From NCBI GenBank assembly GCA_947630315.1, contig CANRHA010000044.1, positions 1 through 10,888 on the forward strand: a stretch of DNA of 10,888 bases, in the 5' to 3' direction. The DNA comes from an uncultured Clostridia bacterium (GTDB taxonomy: Bacteria; Bacillota; Clostridia; Oscillospirales; Ruminococcaceae). The number at the start of each line of letters is the position of its first letter. Position 1 is the stretch's first letter. The notes beneath the pieces are model-generated. The model ran no database searches. It was given only the letters and a program-made list of their open reading frames with translations, and was not told the DNA's origin. The translations under genes and the position numbers were made by a program. This document shows positions 1 through 5,356 of this stretch, in pieces.

Positions 1-2
1 AT

Positions 3-356
3 GAGTGCATCCACTGCGGCGGCTGCATCGATGCCTGCCCCACCGGGGCCATTACCTTCCGGGCGGGGAACATCACCCTTCGCCGCCGGGAGGTGGAGGA
101 AGCGCCCAGGAAGAAGATATTGACCCGCTACCGGACCATCGCCGGGGCCGTGGCCCTGGCGGTGCTGGTGGGCCTGCTAGTCTACTTCAACGCCCCGGAG
201 ACCCAGGCTTCTCCCACGCCAACGGAAACCACCGCCCAGACCGCCGCCGAAACCGCCGGACCCACCCAAACCACCTCCGCAACCACCGCGCCCCCCGAGA
301 CCCCCACTCCCCCCACCCCCGCCCTTGACCTTTTCCGCGGCAGGTGGTATACTTAA
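3..356 (+). CDS. 4Fe-4S ferredoxin-type membrane protein, 5' partial and apparently truncated at its C-terminus
   Basis: The reading frame is open from the window edge, so the start is missing. The first residues form a 4Fe-4S cluster motif, CIHCGGCIDACP, with the CxxCxxCxxxCP spacing seen in electron-transfer ferredoxin domains. A basic stretch (RKKILTRYR) and one transmembrane helix (about residues 48-65 of the visible part) follow, then a low-complexity Ser/Thr/Pro/Ala tail. In related polyferredoxin-like proteins such a linker often leads into an FMN-binding domain, but here the frame ends at TAA (354-356) inside the -10 box of the next gene. Codons end almost always in G or C and Leu is mostly CTG, unlike the CTT- and ATA-using genes that follow. 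The tail is therefore either truncated by rearrangement or an assembly junction. The Fe-S assignment is firm and the precise family is not. Confidence 0.7.
   Translation, partial: ECIHCGGCIDACPTGAITFRAGNITLRRREVEEAPRKKILTRYRTIAGAVALAVLVGLLVYFNAPETQASPTPTETTAQTAAETAGPTQTTSATTAPPETPTPPTPALDLFRGRWYT
325..353 (+). promoter_or_regulatory. Sigma-A type promoter of the SGNH lipoprotein gene
   Basis: A -35 box TTGACC (325-330) and a -10 box TATACT (348-353) are separated by exactly 17 bp. Transcription would start near 360, giving a leader of about 37 nt before the ATG at 397. The promoter overlaps the last codons of the upstream Fe-S frame. Confidence 0.7.
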
Positions 357-396
357 CATATATACCGCCCGCAACCGCGCCGAAAGGAGAAGACTT

Positions 397-1644
397 ATGT
401 TCGCAAGGAAAATTTTGGCCGCTTCGCTTTGCGTTTTGCTGATATTTTCGCTGTCGGGATGTTCAAAAAAACGGCCCGAGATAGAACCCGCCGACGGCTG
501 GTACGCCACATGGGCGGCCTCGGCCCTCAACGCCGGTTCCGAACAGATCCCCATGAACCCCGAGCTTTCCGGCAACACCTGCCGCCAACAGATCAGGACC
601 TCGATCGGCGGAGATAAAATTCGCCTGACCTTCTCCAACGAATACGGCAGCGGCAGCGTTAAGTTTGATTCCGTGAGGTTGGCGCAGCTCACAGGCCCCG
701 GCAGCCCCGAAATAAATCCCGAGACGGATATCCCGGTCACATTTAACGGTTCGACTTCCGTTACGGTAAAGGCCGGCGACACCGTGACCTCGGACGAGCT
801 GAGTTTTTCTTTTGATCCTCTTGATTATCTCGCCGTGACGATAAAATTCGGCGATGCGCCCGCGTCACCGACCTGCCACCGCGAATCGGGCTGTACTTCA
901 TGGATAGTCGAGGGCGATCATGTCAGCGATCAGACCTTTGATTCAATGGAACTGATGTCGAGCTGGTATTTTCTCTGCCGCGCAGATACATGGGCGGCCG
1001 CAGGAACCGAGACGCTTGTTTGCTTCGGAGATTCTGTCACCGACTACGGGAGATCGACATATAACGGCTTCAACAGTTGGCCCGAGGCGCTTTCGACAAT
1101 GCTGAGAAATGACACCTACACAAACCATATATCTGTCGTAAATTCGGCCATATCCGGAAACGCAATTTCGGGAGGAACAGGCCCCTCCGGCAAAGACCGC
1201 TTCAAGAGAGACGTGCTTGATATCCCGGGCGTCCACAGCGTCATAATCCTGATAGGCGCAAACGATATCCCGAGCGCGCAGTATGACACATCACAAGAAA
1301 TAATCAACGAATATAAAGAAATGATCTCGGCCTGCCACGAGTTGGGGATCTCGATCTACGCGGGCACCCTCACCCCGTTCGGCGGCAACACCCTTTACTA
1401 TTCCGAGCTTCACGAGAAGATCCGCACGGCGGTAAACGCGTTTATCATAAACGAGGATTCGGGCTTTGACGGCTATATTGATTTTTCGGAGGTCCTCTGC
1501 CGCGCCGAGAACCCGTCGGTGCTCCAGCAGCAGTACGACTGCGGCGACGGCCTGAACCCGAACGCCTCCGGCTGCGACGTTATGGCCAAAGCCGCCGCCG
1601 AACTTGTCCGCGTCCAGCGCGGCAGATATCCCAACGCGGATTGA
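397..1644 (+). CDS. Secreted lipoprotein SGNH/GDSL hydrolase, XynE-like, with altered catalytic His site
   Basis: This 415-residue protein is probably an esterase that removes acyl groups (for example acetyl groups of hemicellulose) outside the cell. A signal peptide ends in the lipobox LSGC, so Cys22 would be lipidated. An N-terminal beta-rich domain (about 33-200) begins GWYATWAAS and contains RQQIRTSIGGDKIRLTFSN, typical of XynE-like SGNH proteins. The catalytic domain follows: block I GDS with Ser213, block II Gly254, and block III GAND with Asn289. Block V should read DxxH but reads DGLNPNASG, with Asp384 present and Asn387 in place of His. No other His lies after His339. Activity may be lost, altered or dependent on another residue. 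The ATG at 397 is chosen because AAAGGAG (383-389) precedes it and the signal peptide starts there; a TTG further upstream lies inside the promoter. It is monocistronic, with its own promoter and terminator. Confidence 0.88.
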   Translation: MFARKILAASLCVLLIFSLSGCSKKRPEIEPADGWYATWAASALNAGSEQIPMNPELSGNTCRQQIRTSIGGDKIRLTFSNEYGSGSVKFDSVRLAQLTGPGSPEINPETDIPVTFNGSTSVTVKAGDTVTSDELSFSFDPLDYLAVTIKFGDAPASPTCHRESGCTSWIVEGDHVSDQTFDSMELMSSWYFLCRADTWAAAGTETLVCFGDSVTDYGRSTYNGFNSWPEALSTMLRNDTYTNHISVVNSAISGNAISGGTGPSGKDRFKRDVLDIPGVHSVIILIGANDIPSAQYDTSQEIINEYKEMISACHELGISIYAGTLTPFGGNTLYYSELHEKIRTAVNAFIINEDSGFDGYIDFSEVLCRAENPSVLQQQYDCGDGLNPNASGCDVMAKAAAELVRVQRGRYPNAD

Positions 1645-1646
1645 CA

Positions 1647-1687
1647 TTGGGTAGGTTCGATATAAATTTGGGTAGGTTCGATATAAA
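1647..1687 (+). repeat. Two direct copies of a 20-bp unit
   Basis: TTGGGTAGGTTCGATATAAA occurs at 1647-1666 and again, identically, at 1668-1687, with a period of 21 bp. It starts two bases after the SGNH stop codon and runs into the terminator. On the minus strand it reads as TATATCGAACCTACCC after a GGGGAC hairpin arm, so it may be a remnant of a dispersed repeat. Confidence 0.85.
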
Positions 1688-1690
1688 AAT

Positions 1691-1724
1691 GTCCCCGCTC
1701 CTGTAATAAGGTCGGGGCGTTTTT
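1691..1724 (+). terminator. Probable bidirectional intrinsic terminator between SGNH gene and sigK
   Basis: CCCCG (1693-1697) pairs with CGGGG (1713-1717) around a 15-base loop, and on the plus strand it is followed by a T-run (1720-1724). On the minus strand the same stem is followed by ACATTTTTATA, so it can also end sigK transcription arriving from the other side. The stem is short but GC-only. Confidence 0.65.
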
Positions 1725-1755
1725 AGATGTTAGAGATTAGATGATAGATGTTAGA
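1721..1755 (+). repeat. Heptad repeat array 1 (5 x 7 bp, TNTTAGA-like)
   Basis: Five consecutive heptamers read TTTTAGA, TGTTAGA, GATTAGA, TGATAGA and TGTTAGA. The first overlaps the T-run of the terminator. Two related five-unit arrays lie at 4392-4426 and 4530-4564. Confidence 0.75.
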
Positions 1756-1823
1756 AAGCTCTATCGAGGGCATGCTAAATGCGAACAACAAGAAATAATG
1801 CTTCGATTTTGGGCATTCTCCCC

Positions 1824-2519
1824 TCAGCCCCTATCCACATTCATTCCCTCGCCGAGCTTATCTATCGCGCGCTTTTCGATCCGCGAGACATAGCTTCTCG
1901 ATATTCCCATGAGGGCGGCGACTTCGCGCTGGGTAAGCGGGGCGCCGCCGCAGAGGCCGTACCGAAGCGCAATTATCTTCTTCTCCCGGGGGTCCAAAAG
2001 CTCCTCTATTCTTATTTTTAAGATCTCCGAATTTATTCTTAGATCCACTTCCTCGGGCAGGTCGCCGTCCGCGGCGAGAATATCTATCAGCGTGAGCCGA
2101 TTGCCGTCCTTGTCCACGTCGATCTGCTCGTTGAAGTACACATCCCCCGCCGTCTTCTTCATCGCCCTGAAGTGCATGAGGATCTCATTCTCAATACACC
2201 TCGACCCGTAGGCGGCGAAGCGGTTGCCCTTTTGCGGGTCATAGGTCGTCACGGCCTTGATAAGCCCAACCGTGCCGATGGAGATCAGTTCCTCCTGGTC
2301 GTCCGGGGTGGAGCAGTACTTCTTTACAATATGCGCGACAAGCCTTAAATTATGGAGGATCAGCCGGTCGCGGGCGTCGCGGTCGCCGGCGCGGTACTTT
2401 TCAAAAAGTACGCTCTCCTCGCTCGGCGATAACGGCTTCGGGAAAGACCCCTTTTCCTCAATATGAAGCGCGAACCACAGAAGTCCTCCGAAAATTATCT
2501 CAAACAGCTTGGCAAACAT
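1824..2519 (-). CDS. sigK: RNA polymerase sporulation sigma factor SigK
   Basis: SigK directs late mother-cell transcription during endospore formation (coat, cortex and maturation genes). The 231-residue product starts with a short hydrophobic pro-sequence (MFAKLFEIIFGGLLWF), as in pro-sigma-K, which is removed by regulated proteolysis in Bacillus. The diagnostic sigma-70 region 2 stretch follows (LILHNLRLVAHIVKKY, then ELISIGTVGLIKAV and RCIENEILMH, about residues 53-116). Region 4 has a helix-turn-helix (LTQREVAALMGISRSYVSRIEKRA, about 195-218). The ATG at 2519 is preferred over the GTG at 2537 because the purine-rich GGGGGAAGG sits just upstream of it and the pro-sequence then has normal length. 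The gene is uninterrupted, with no skin-type insertion. No convincing sigma-E or sigma-A promoter could be picked out upstream. It diverges from dut. Confidence 0.9.
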   Translation of the reverse strand: MFAKLFEIIFGGLLWFALHIEEKGSFPKPLSPSEESVLFEKYRAGDRDARDRLILHNLRLVAHIVKKYCSTPDDQEELISIGTVGLIKAVTTYDPQKGNRFAAYGSRCIENEILMHFRAMKKTAGDVYFNEQIDVDKDGNRLTLIDILAADGDLPEEVDLRINSEILKIRIEELLDPREKKIIALRYGLCGGAPLTQREVAALMGISRSYVSRIEKRAIDKLGEGMNVDRG

Positions 2520-2566
2520 ACGCCTTCCCCCTGTCACATATAATACTAAGTGTATTCGGCTGCTGC

Positions 2567-2595
2567 TTGACTTAATTCCGCTGCGGGGTTATAAT
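2567..2595 (+). promoter_or_regulatory. Consensus promoter of the dut-tmk operon
   Basis: TTGACT (2567-2572) and a perfect TATAAT (2590-2595) are spaced by 17 bp. Transcription would start near 2602, just before the AGGAGG ribosome binding site (2611-2616) of dut, so the leader is very short. Confidence 0.8.
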
Positions 2596-2623
2596 GATTT
2601 AAAAATCTTTAGGAGGACGGGCT

Positions 2624-3064
2624 ATGACCCTGACATTCAAAAAGCTCAGAGAATCCGCCGTGATTCCCGCCGCCGCCACAAAACTCAGCGCAGGTCTTGA
2701 CCTTCACGCCTGCATCGACGAACCGGTTACGATAAATCCCGGCGAGATGAAAAACTTTCCCACCGGGCTTGCCGTCTGCCCCGACCGGGAGGACGTTGTT
2801 ATGTTCATAATCGTTCGCTCCGGCCTCGGCAGAAAATACTGCCTGACCCTGCCCAATTCCGTCGGCGTTATAGATTCCGATTACCGAGGCGAAATTTCGG
2901 TGCCGATAATAAATCACGGAACCGAACCGTATACGGTCATGCCGGGCGAACGCTTCGCTCAGCTCGTGACCCTGCCGGTCATCTTCCCCGAGATAAACGT
3001 AGCCGAGGAGCTGCCCGAATCGGAACGCGGGGTAAACGGCTTCGGCTCAACAGGGAGAATGTGA
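2624..3064 (+). CDS. dut: dUTP diphosphatase (dUTPase)
   Basis: Dut hydrolyses dUTP to dUMP and pyrophosphate, keeping uracil out of DNA and supplying dUMP for thymidylate synthesis. The 146-residue length is normal for the homotrimeric family. All five conserved motifs are visible: motif 1 SAGLDLHA (22-29), motif 2 RSGLGRKY (65-72), motif 3 GVIDSDYRGEI (81-91, with the catalytic Asp84), motif 4 GERFAQLV (108-115) and the flexible C-terminal motif 5 RGVNGFGSTG (135-144). The ATG has AGGAGG seven bases upstream. It is the first gene of an operon with tmk, which acts on dTMP one step later, and a membrane protein. Confidence 0.95.
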   Translation: MTLTFKKLRESAVIPAAATKLSAGLDLHACIDEPVTINPGEMKNFPTGLAVCPDREDVVMFIIVRSGLGRKYCLTLPNSVGVIDSDYRGEISVPIINHGTEPYTVMPGERFAQLVTLPVIFPEINVAEELPESERGVNGFGSTGRM

Positions 3065-3066
3065 CC

Positions 3067-3699
3067 ATGAAAGAACCTAAGTTTATAGTCATAGAGGGCC
3101 TCGACGGCAGCGGCAAGGGCACGCAGATAGCTCTTCTTGAAAAATTTCTCGTCGATAAAGGCTTCAACGTCTGCCTGACCTGCGAACCTACAAAATACGC
3201 AACCGGCGGGCTTATCCGCGACGCCCTCGGCGGAATTACAAAGCGCACGCCCCATGAACTTGCCGCGCTGTTTCTTGCCGACAGGATATCCCACTGTGAA
3301 AACCCCGCCGACGGCATAAAAGCCCTCCTTAACAGGGGCGTGACCGTCATCTGCGACAGGTACTACTTCTCGTCTCTCGCCTATCAGGGGATGGACATAG
3401 GGCTTGACTGGCTGCTCCCCGCGCATATAAACTGCCCGGCGATAATAAAGCCCGACCTCTGCGTTTTTCTTGACGTTCCCACCTCGGAATGCGACCGCAG
3501 AATTTCCGCGGGCCGCAGCAGCCGGGAGATCTACGAAAACAAGGAGACCATAGAGCGCGTGAGAAAGAGCTATTTTGAAGTTTTTGAGCGCCTTAGCGGC
3601 ACTCACCGCATAAAAATAATCGACGCCGCAAGGCCCCCGCTGGACGTCGCCAAGGACGTTGCGGAGGCCGTAAGTGAACTTTTTGAAGGGGTGAACTGA
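3067..3699 (+). CDS. tmk: Thymidylate kinase (dTMP kinase)
   Basis: Tmk phosphorylates dTMP to dTDP with ATP in the cytoplasm. The 210-residue protein has a P-loop GLDGSGKGT (11-19), an EPT segment (40-42), the DRY substrate-binding motif (97-99) and an Arg-containing LID around GRSSREIYE (149-157). The P-loop has Gly18 where most kinases have Ser or Thr after the Lys, but Thr19 follows, as in adenylate-kinase-like loops. The ATG at 3067 is preferred because AGGGAG (3052-3057) is nine bases upstream; a GTG at 3061 overlapping the dut stop would be only three bases away. It lies two bases after dut and overlaps the next gene (TGATG), which indicates translational coupling. Confidence 0.93.
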   Translation: MKEPKFIVIEGLDGSGKGTQIALLEKFLVDKGFNVCLTCEPTKYATGGLIRDALGGITKRTPHELAALFLADRISHCENPADGIKALLNRGVTVICDRYYFSSLAYQGMDIGLDWLLPAHINCPAIIKPDLCVFLDVPTSECDRRISAGRSSREIYENKETIERVRKSYFEVFERLSGTHRIKIIDAARPPLDVAKDVAEAVSELFEGVN

Positions 3700-4178
3700 T
3701 GTTTTCATGGCTGACAACTACCGCCGCCGGAAAGGCCCTCGCCACATTTTTGATATCAATGCTGCCGGTGGTGGAGCTTCGCGGCGGAATACCCTACGGG
3801 GTGCTCCTGGGGCTTAACCCGTGGGTATCGTTTATCTGCGCTATTCTGGGGAATCTCCTGCCGATACCCTTTATACTTTACCTCTTTGACGGCATTCTCG
3901 CCTGGATGAAGACGAAAAACGGCTTCATAGGCTCGTTTGCAAAATTCTTGGAGGCAAAGGCCGAAAAGAACCGCAAGACGGTTGAAAAATACAAGGCTCT
4001 CGGGCTGATAATACTTGTCGCCATACCCCTGCCCGGGACCGGGGCATGGACCGGCGCTCTGGTAGCTACCGCGCTACGGCTGGACCGCAAACTTTCGTTC
4101 CGATGCATAATAGCCGGGGTGCTGATAGCCGGCATAGCCGTGCTCGTCATCTCCTGCGGCGTGGCGGCGCTGTTTTAG
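3699..4178 (+). CDS. Small multi-drug export family membrane protein (COG2426)
   Basis: This 159-residue integral membrane protein has about four hydrophobic segments. It carries the two signatures of the Sm_multidrug_ex family: MLPVVELRGGIPYG (21-34) and AIPLPGTGAWTGAL (108-121). A charged cytoplasmic-type stretch (about 82-100, EAKAEKNRKTVEKYK) separates the halves. The family is named for a proposed export role, but its substrate is not established, so drug export should not be assumed. The start ATG shares its A with the tmk stop, making it the last gene of the dut-tmk operon. Its stop codon TAG is followed nine bases later by the large palindrome at 4188. Confidence 0.85.
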   Translation: MFSWLTTTAAGKALATFLISMLPVVELRGGIPYGVLLGLNPWVSFICAILGNLLPIPFILYLFDGILAWMKTKNGFIGSFAKFLEAKAEKNRKTVEKYKALGLIILVAIPLPGTGAWTGALVATALRLDRKLSFRCIIAGVLIAGIAVLVISCGVAALF

Positions 4179-4187
4179 TTGCCGTTA

Positions 4188-4310
4188 CCCCGCGCAGCGG
4201 GCTGTTCGCACCCCCTCCGGGGGTGCGAACTCCTCGACTGCGCCGGCCCCTGCGGGGCCGGCGCAGTCGAGGCCGGGCCGCCGCAGGCGGCCCAAGCCCG
4301 CTGCGCGGGG
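4188..4310. repeat. Perfect four-way-junction (cloverleaf) palindrome
   Basis: A 16-bp outer stem (4188-4203 with 4295-4310) encloses three hairpins: 12 bp with loop TCC (4204-4215/4219-4230), 19 bp with loop TGC (4232-4250/4254-4272) and 8 bp with loop GCA (4275-4282/4286-4293). All 55 pairs are Watson-Crick. Only four junction bases (4231, 4273, 4274, 4294) and nine loop bases are unpaired. A further nine pairs, two of them G-U in RNA, can form between 4176-4184 and 4311-4319 beyond a three-base bulge, which would bury the TAG stop of the upstream gene. The outer strands can alternatively fold alone into CCCGC-GCA-GCGGG (4189-4201) and CCCGC-TGC-GCGGG (4297-4309). It is not followed by a T-run, so it is not a normal intrinsic terminator. 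Confidence 0.93.
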
Positions 4311-4391
4311 CGGCGGCTATGCCAAGGCGCCGAGAGGATCAGTAGCCCGAAGATACAAAGCCCCCGCGCCGCAGTTTTGCAGCGCAGGAGC

Positions 4392-4426
4392 AGTTAGAAG
4401 ACAGAGGTCAGAAATCAGATATCAGA
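4392..4426 (+). repeat. Heptad repeat array 2 (5 x 7 bp)
   Basis: The heptamers are AGTTAGA, AGACAGA, GGTCAGA, AATCAGA and TATCAGA. They share the phase ending YAGA or CAGA with arrays 1 and 3, but are more diverged. Confidence 0.65.
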
Positions 4427-4438
4427 TTTATGGAACAC

Positions 4439-4454
4439 CATGCCCTGCGGCATG
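4439..4454. repeat. Short palindrome with CTGC loop
   Basis: CATGCC (4439-4444) pairs with GGCATG (4449-4454) around CTGC. Its apex contains CCTGCGG, shared with the 19-bp arm of the large palindrome and with the hairpin at 4574. Confidence 0.6.
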
Positions 4455-4529
4455 TCGGGATACGGTGAACAATCTGCGCAGAGAGCGCGCCCGGGCGTAA
4501 GGATGTGGCCGAAGCGGACACATCATAGG

Positions 4530-4564
4530 TATTAGATATTAGATATTAGATGTTAGATGTTAGA
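4530..4564 (+). repeat. Heptad repeat array 3 (5 x 7 bp, TATTAGA/TGTTAGA)
   Basis: Three TATTAGA units are followed by two TGTTAGA units. This is the most regular of the three arrays in the window and matches array 1 closely. Confidence 0.85.
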
Positions 4565-4573
4565 GCTTAAAGG

Positions 4574-4590
4574 TGTCACCTGCGGTGACA
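4574..4590. repeat. Short palindrome with TGC loop
   Basis: TGTCACC (4574-4580) pairs perfectly with GGTGACA (4584-4590) around the triloop TGC. It follows heptad array 3 by ten bases. Confidence 0.65.
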
Positions 4591-4647
4591 GATTTGAATG
4601 TGGGGGATAATGCGGGCAGAATAGACACTCCCGGGCGTAAAAAATTG

Positions 4648-4676
4648 TTGACAACTTGCCCGGGGTGTGATATACT
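4648..4676 (+). promoter_or_regulatory. Near-consensus promoter of the candidate small RNA
   Basis: A perfect -35 box TTGACA (4648-4653) and a -10 box TATACT (4671-4676) are 17 bp apart, the best promoter match in the window. An inverted repeat CCCGGGC/GCCCGGG (4630-4636 and 4658-4664) and a dyad TTGT-TG-ACAA (4645-4654) surround the -35 box and could be an operator. No protein gene lies downstream on this strand. Confidence 0.75.
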
Positions 4677-4682
4677 TCTATA

Positions 4683-4763
4683 AGAGCAGAGTAATTCTGC
4701 CCTCTCTCATTTCCATACCGAACTTCGGAGCATGGCTTGCGCTGTGCTCCGAAGTCCTTTTTT
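4683..4763 (+). ncRNA. Candidate small RNA, about 80 nt, family not recognised
   Basis: A near-consensus promoter ends seven bases before the predicted start, and a textbook intrinsic terminator closes the unit, leaving about 80 nt with no ribosome binding site or usable frame. Predicted structure, 5' to 3': a small hairpin GCAGA/TCTGC (4686-4690/4696-4700), a pyrimidine-rich unpaired linker (about 4701-4720, including CCTCTCTC) that could base-pair with purine-rich ribosome binding sites, then the terminator hairpin. It lies convergent to the coaX operon, so its 3' end faces the 3' end of the ECF transporter gene 15 bases away. It does not resemble 5S, 6S, SRP, tmRNA or a known riboswitch that I recognise. 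The alternative is a decoy promoter with an inert transcript. Confidence 0.6.
4722..4763 (+). terminator. Strong intrinsic terminator of the small-RNA unit
   Basis: ACTTCGGAGCA (4722-4732) pairs perfectly with TGCTCCGAAGT (4745-4755), and the stem extends inward by two wobble and two GC pairs to a TTGC loop. Two bases later comes a run of six T (4758-4763). On the minus strand no T-run follows, so it serves plus-strand transcription. Confidence 0.9.
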
Positions 4764-4778
4764 ATGCTGTTTTTTGCG

Positions 4779-5354
4779 TTACCGCTTCATCGCCTTGTTG
4801 AGCGCCGCAGAAACCGCCGTGCCTATAACCGTGCAGGCTACCGCCTCGACCGTTGCGTTTACCGCAAGCGCAAAGGTGAACATCGCCCATATCTCCGCGC
4901 CGTAATCGGGGATAGACCCGAAGAACAGCAGCAGCATGCTTAAGTAAAACGCCGAGTTGAACGCCGAGGCCGAAAAGCTCGCCACGGCCATGTTCACCGT
5001 CTGCTTCTTGCATATTTTGCTCATTCCCTTGTAGACCAGCCCGCAGCCCGCCCCGGCAAGAACTCTCGCGACCACCAGAGTCAGTATAAAGCCTATCGGA
5101 TTGAACTGCATTAGTATCATGTTGAAGCCGCCCTGCTGAAAAGCCTGTACAAGGCTCGTAAGCCCGAACACCAGCCCCAGCACCGTTGAAGCCACCGGCC
5201 CTAAAACTATCCCGCCTACGGCTATAGGTATCATCAGGAAAGTTATCTCTATTATCCCCACCGATAAGTACCCGAGCGGCGTTATGCTCATAACAATTAT
5301 TATCGCGGCAAGTATCGCCGTCTGCGTCATCCATAAAACCTTTTTGCTTTTCAT
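4779..5354 (-). CDS. ECF transporter S component, probably pantothenate-specific (PanT-like)
   Basis: This 191-residue, very hydrophobic protein has about six membrane helices, the usual architecture of a substrate-binding S component of energy-coupling factor transporters. Helix 1 carries the small-residue AxxxA pattern (Ala13-Ala17) typical for docking to the EcfT subunit. The shared ATPases (EcfA, EcfA') and EcfT are not in the window and would be encoded elsewhere, as in group II ECF systems. Specificity comes from context: the gene begins two bases after the coaX stop, with AAGGAG in the end of coaX as ribosome binding site, so uptake of pantothenate is likely. A different vitamin cannot be excluded from the sequence alone. 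No terminator with a T-run follows on the minus strand. Confidence 0.82.
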   Translation of the reverse strand: MKSKKVLWMTQTAILAAIIIVMSITPLGYLSVGIIEITFLMIPIAVGGIVLGPVASTVLGLVFGLTSLVQAFQQGGFNMILMQFNPIGFILTLVVARVLAGAGCGLVYKGMSKICKKQTVNMAVASFSASAFNSAFYLSMLLLFFGSIPDYGAEIWAMFTFALAVNATVEAVACTVIGTAVSAALNKAMKR

Positions 5355-5356
5355 TT

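Larger units (their letters stand above)
4179..4778. other. 600-bp gene-free interval rich in palindromes and short repeats
   Basis: No credible protein gene is present. The interval contains the four-way palindrome (4188-4310), heptad arrays 2 and 3, hairpins at 4366-4385, 4439-4454 and 4574-4590, a direct repeat CCCGGGCGTAA at 4490-4500 and 4630-4640, and the small-RNA candidate at about 4683-4763. It separates a plus-strand operon from a minus-strand operon, whose 3' ends converge on it. Confidence 0.85.

Noticed and set aside
177..782. 201-residue minus-strand frame with Gly-rich C-terminus
   Set aside because: Antisense to the Fe-S linker and the SGNH gene. The Gly runs are the complement of the Pro/Thr codons, and there is no ribosome binding site.
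1647..1755. Tandem repeats as a CRISPR array
   Set aside because: Only two copies of a 20-bp unit with a one-base gap, then 7-bp repeats. There are no spacers and no cas genes.
2520..2566. Sigma-E type promoter for sigK
   Set aside because: A CATATAAT-like box exists near 2537-2544 but on the plus strand. No properly spaced -35/-10 pair was found on the minus strand.
2959..3717. 252-residue minus-strand frame
   Set aside because: Antisense to tmk and the end of dut, both of which have full family motifs. It is a codon-bias shadow.
4188..4310. Cloverleaf fold as a tRNA gene
   Set aside because: The stems are 8-19 bp with 3-base loops, there is no anticodon loop and there are no T-loop or D-loop signatures. 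The shape is only superficially tRNA-like.
4046..4397. Open frames over the GC-rich palindrome (4046-4345 and 4179-4397, plus strand)
   Set aside because: They are Arg/Pro/Gly/Ala-rich translations of stem sequence without ribosome binding sites. One overlaps the COG2426 gene in another frame.
4762..5334. 190-residue minus-strand frame overlapping the ECF gene
   Set aside because: Hydrophilic, Gly/Arg-rich frame shifted against the membrane protein, which has a ribosome binding site and helices.
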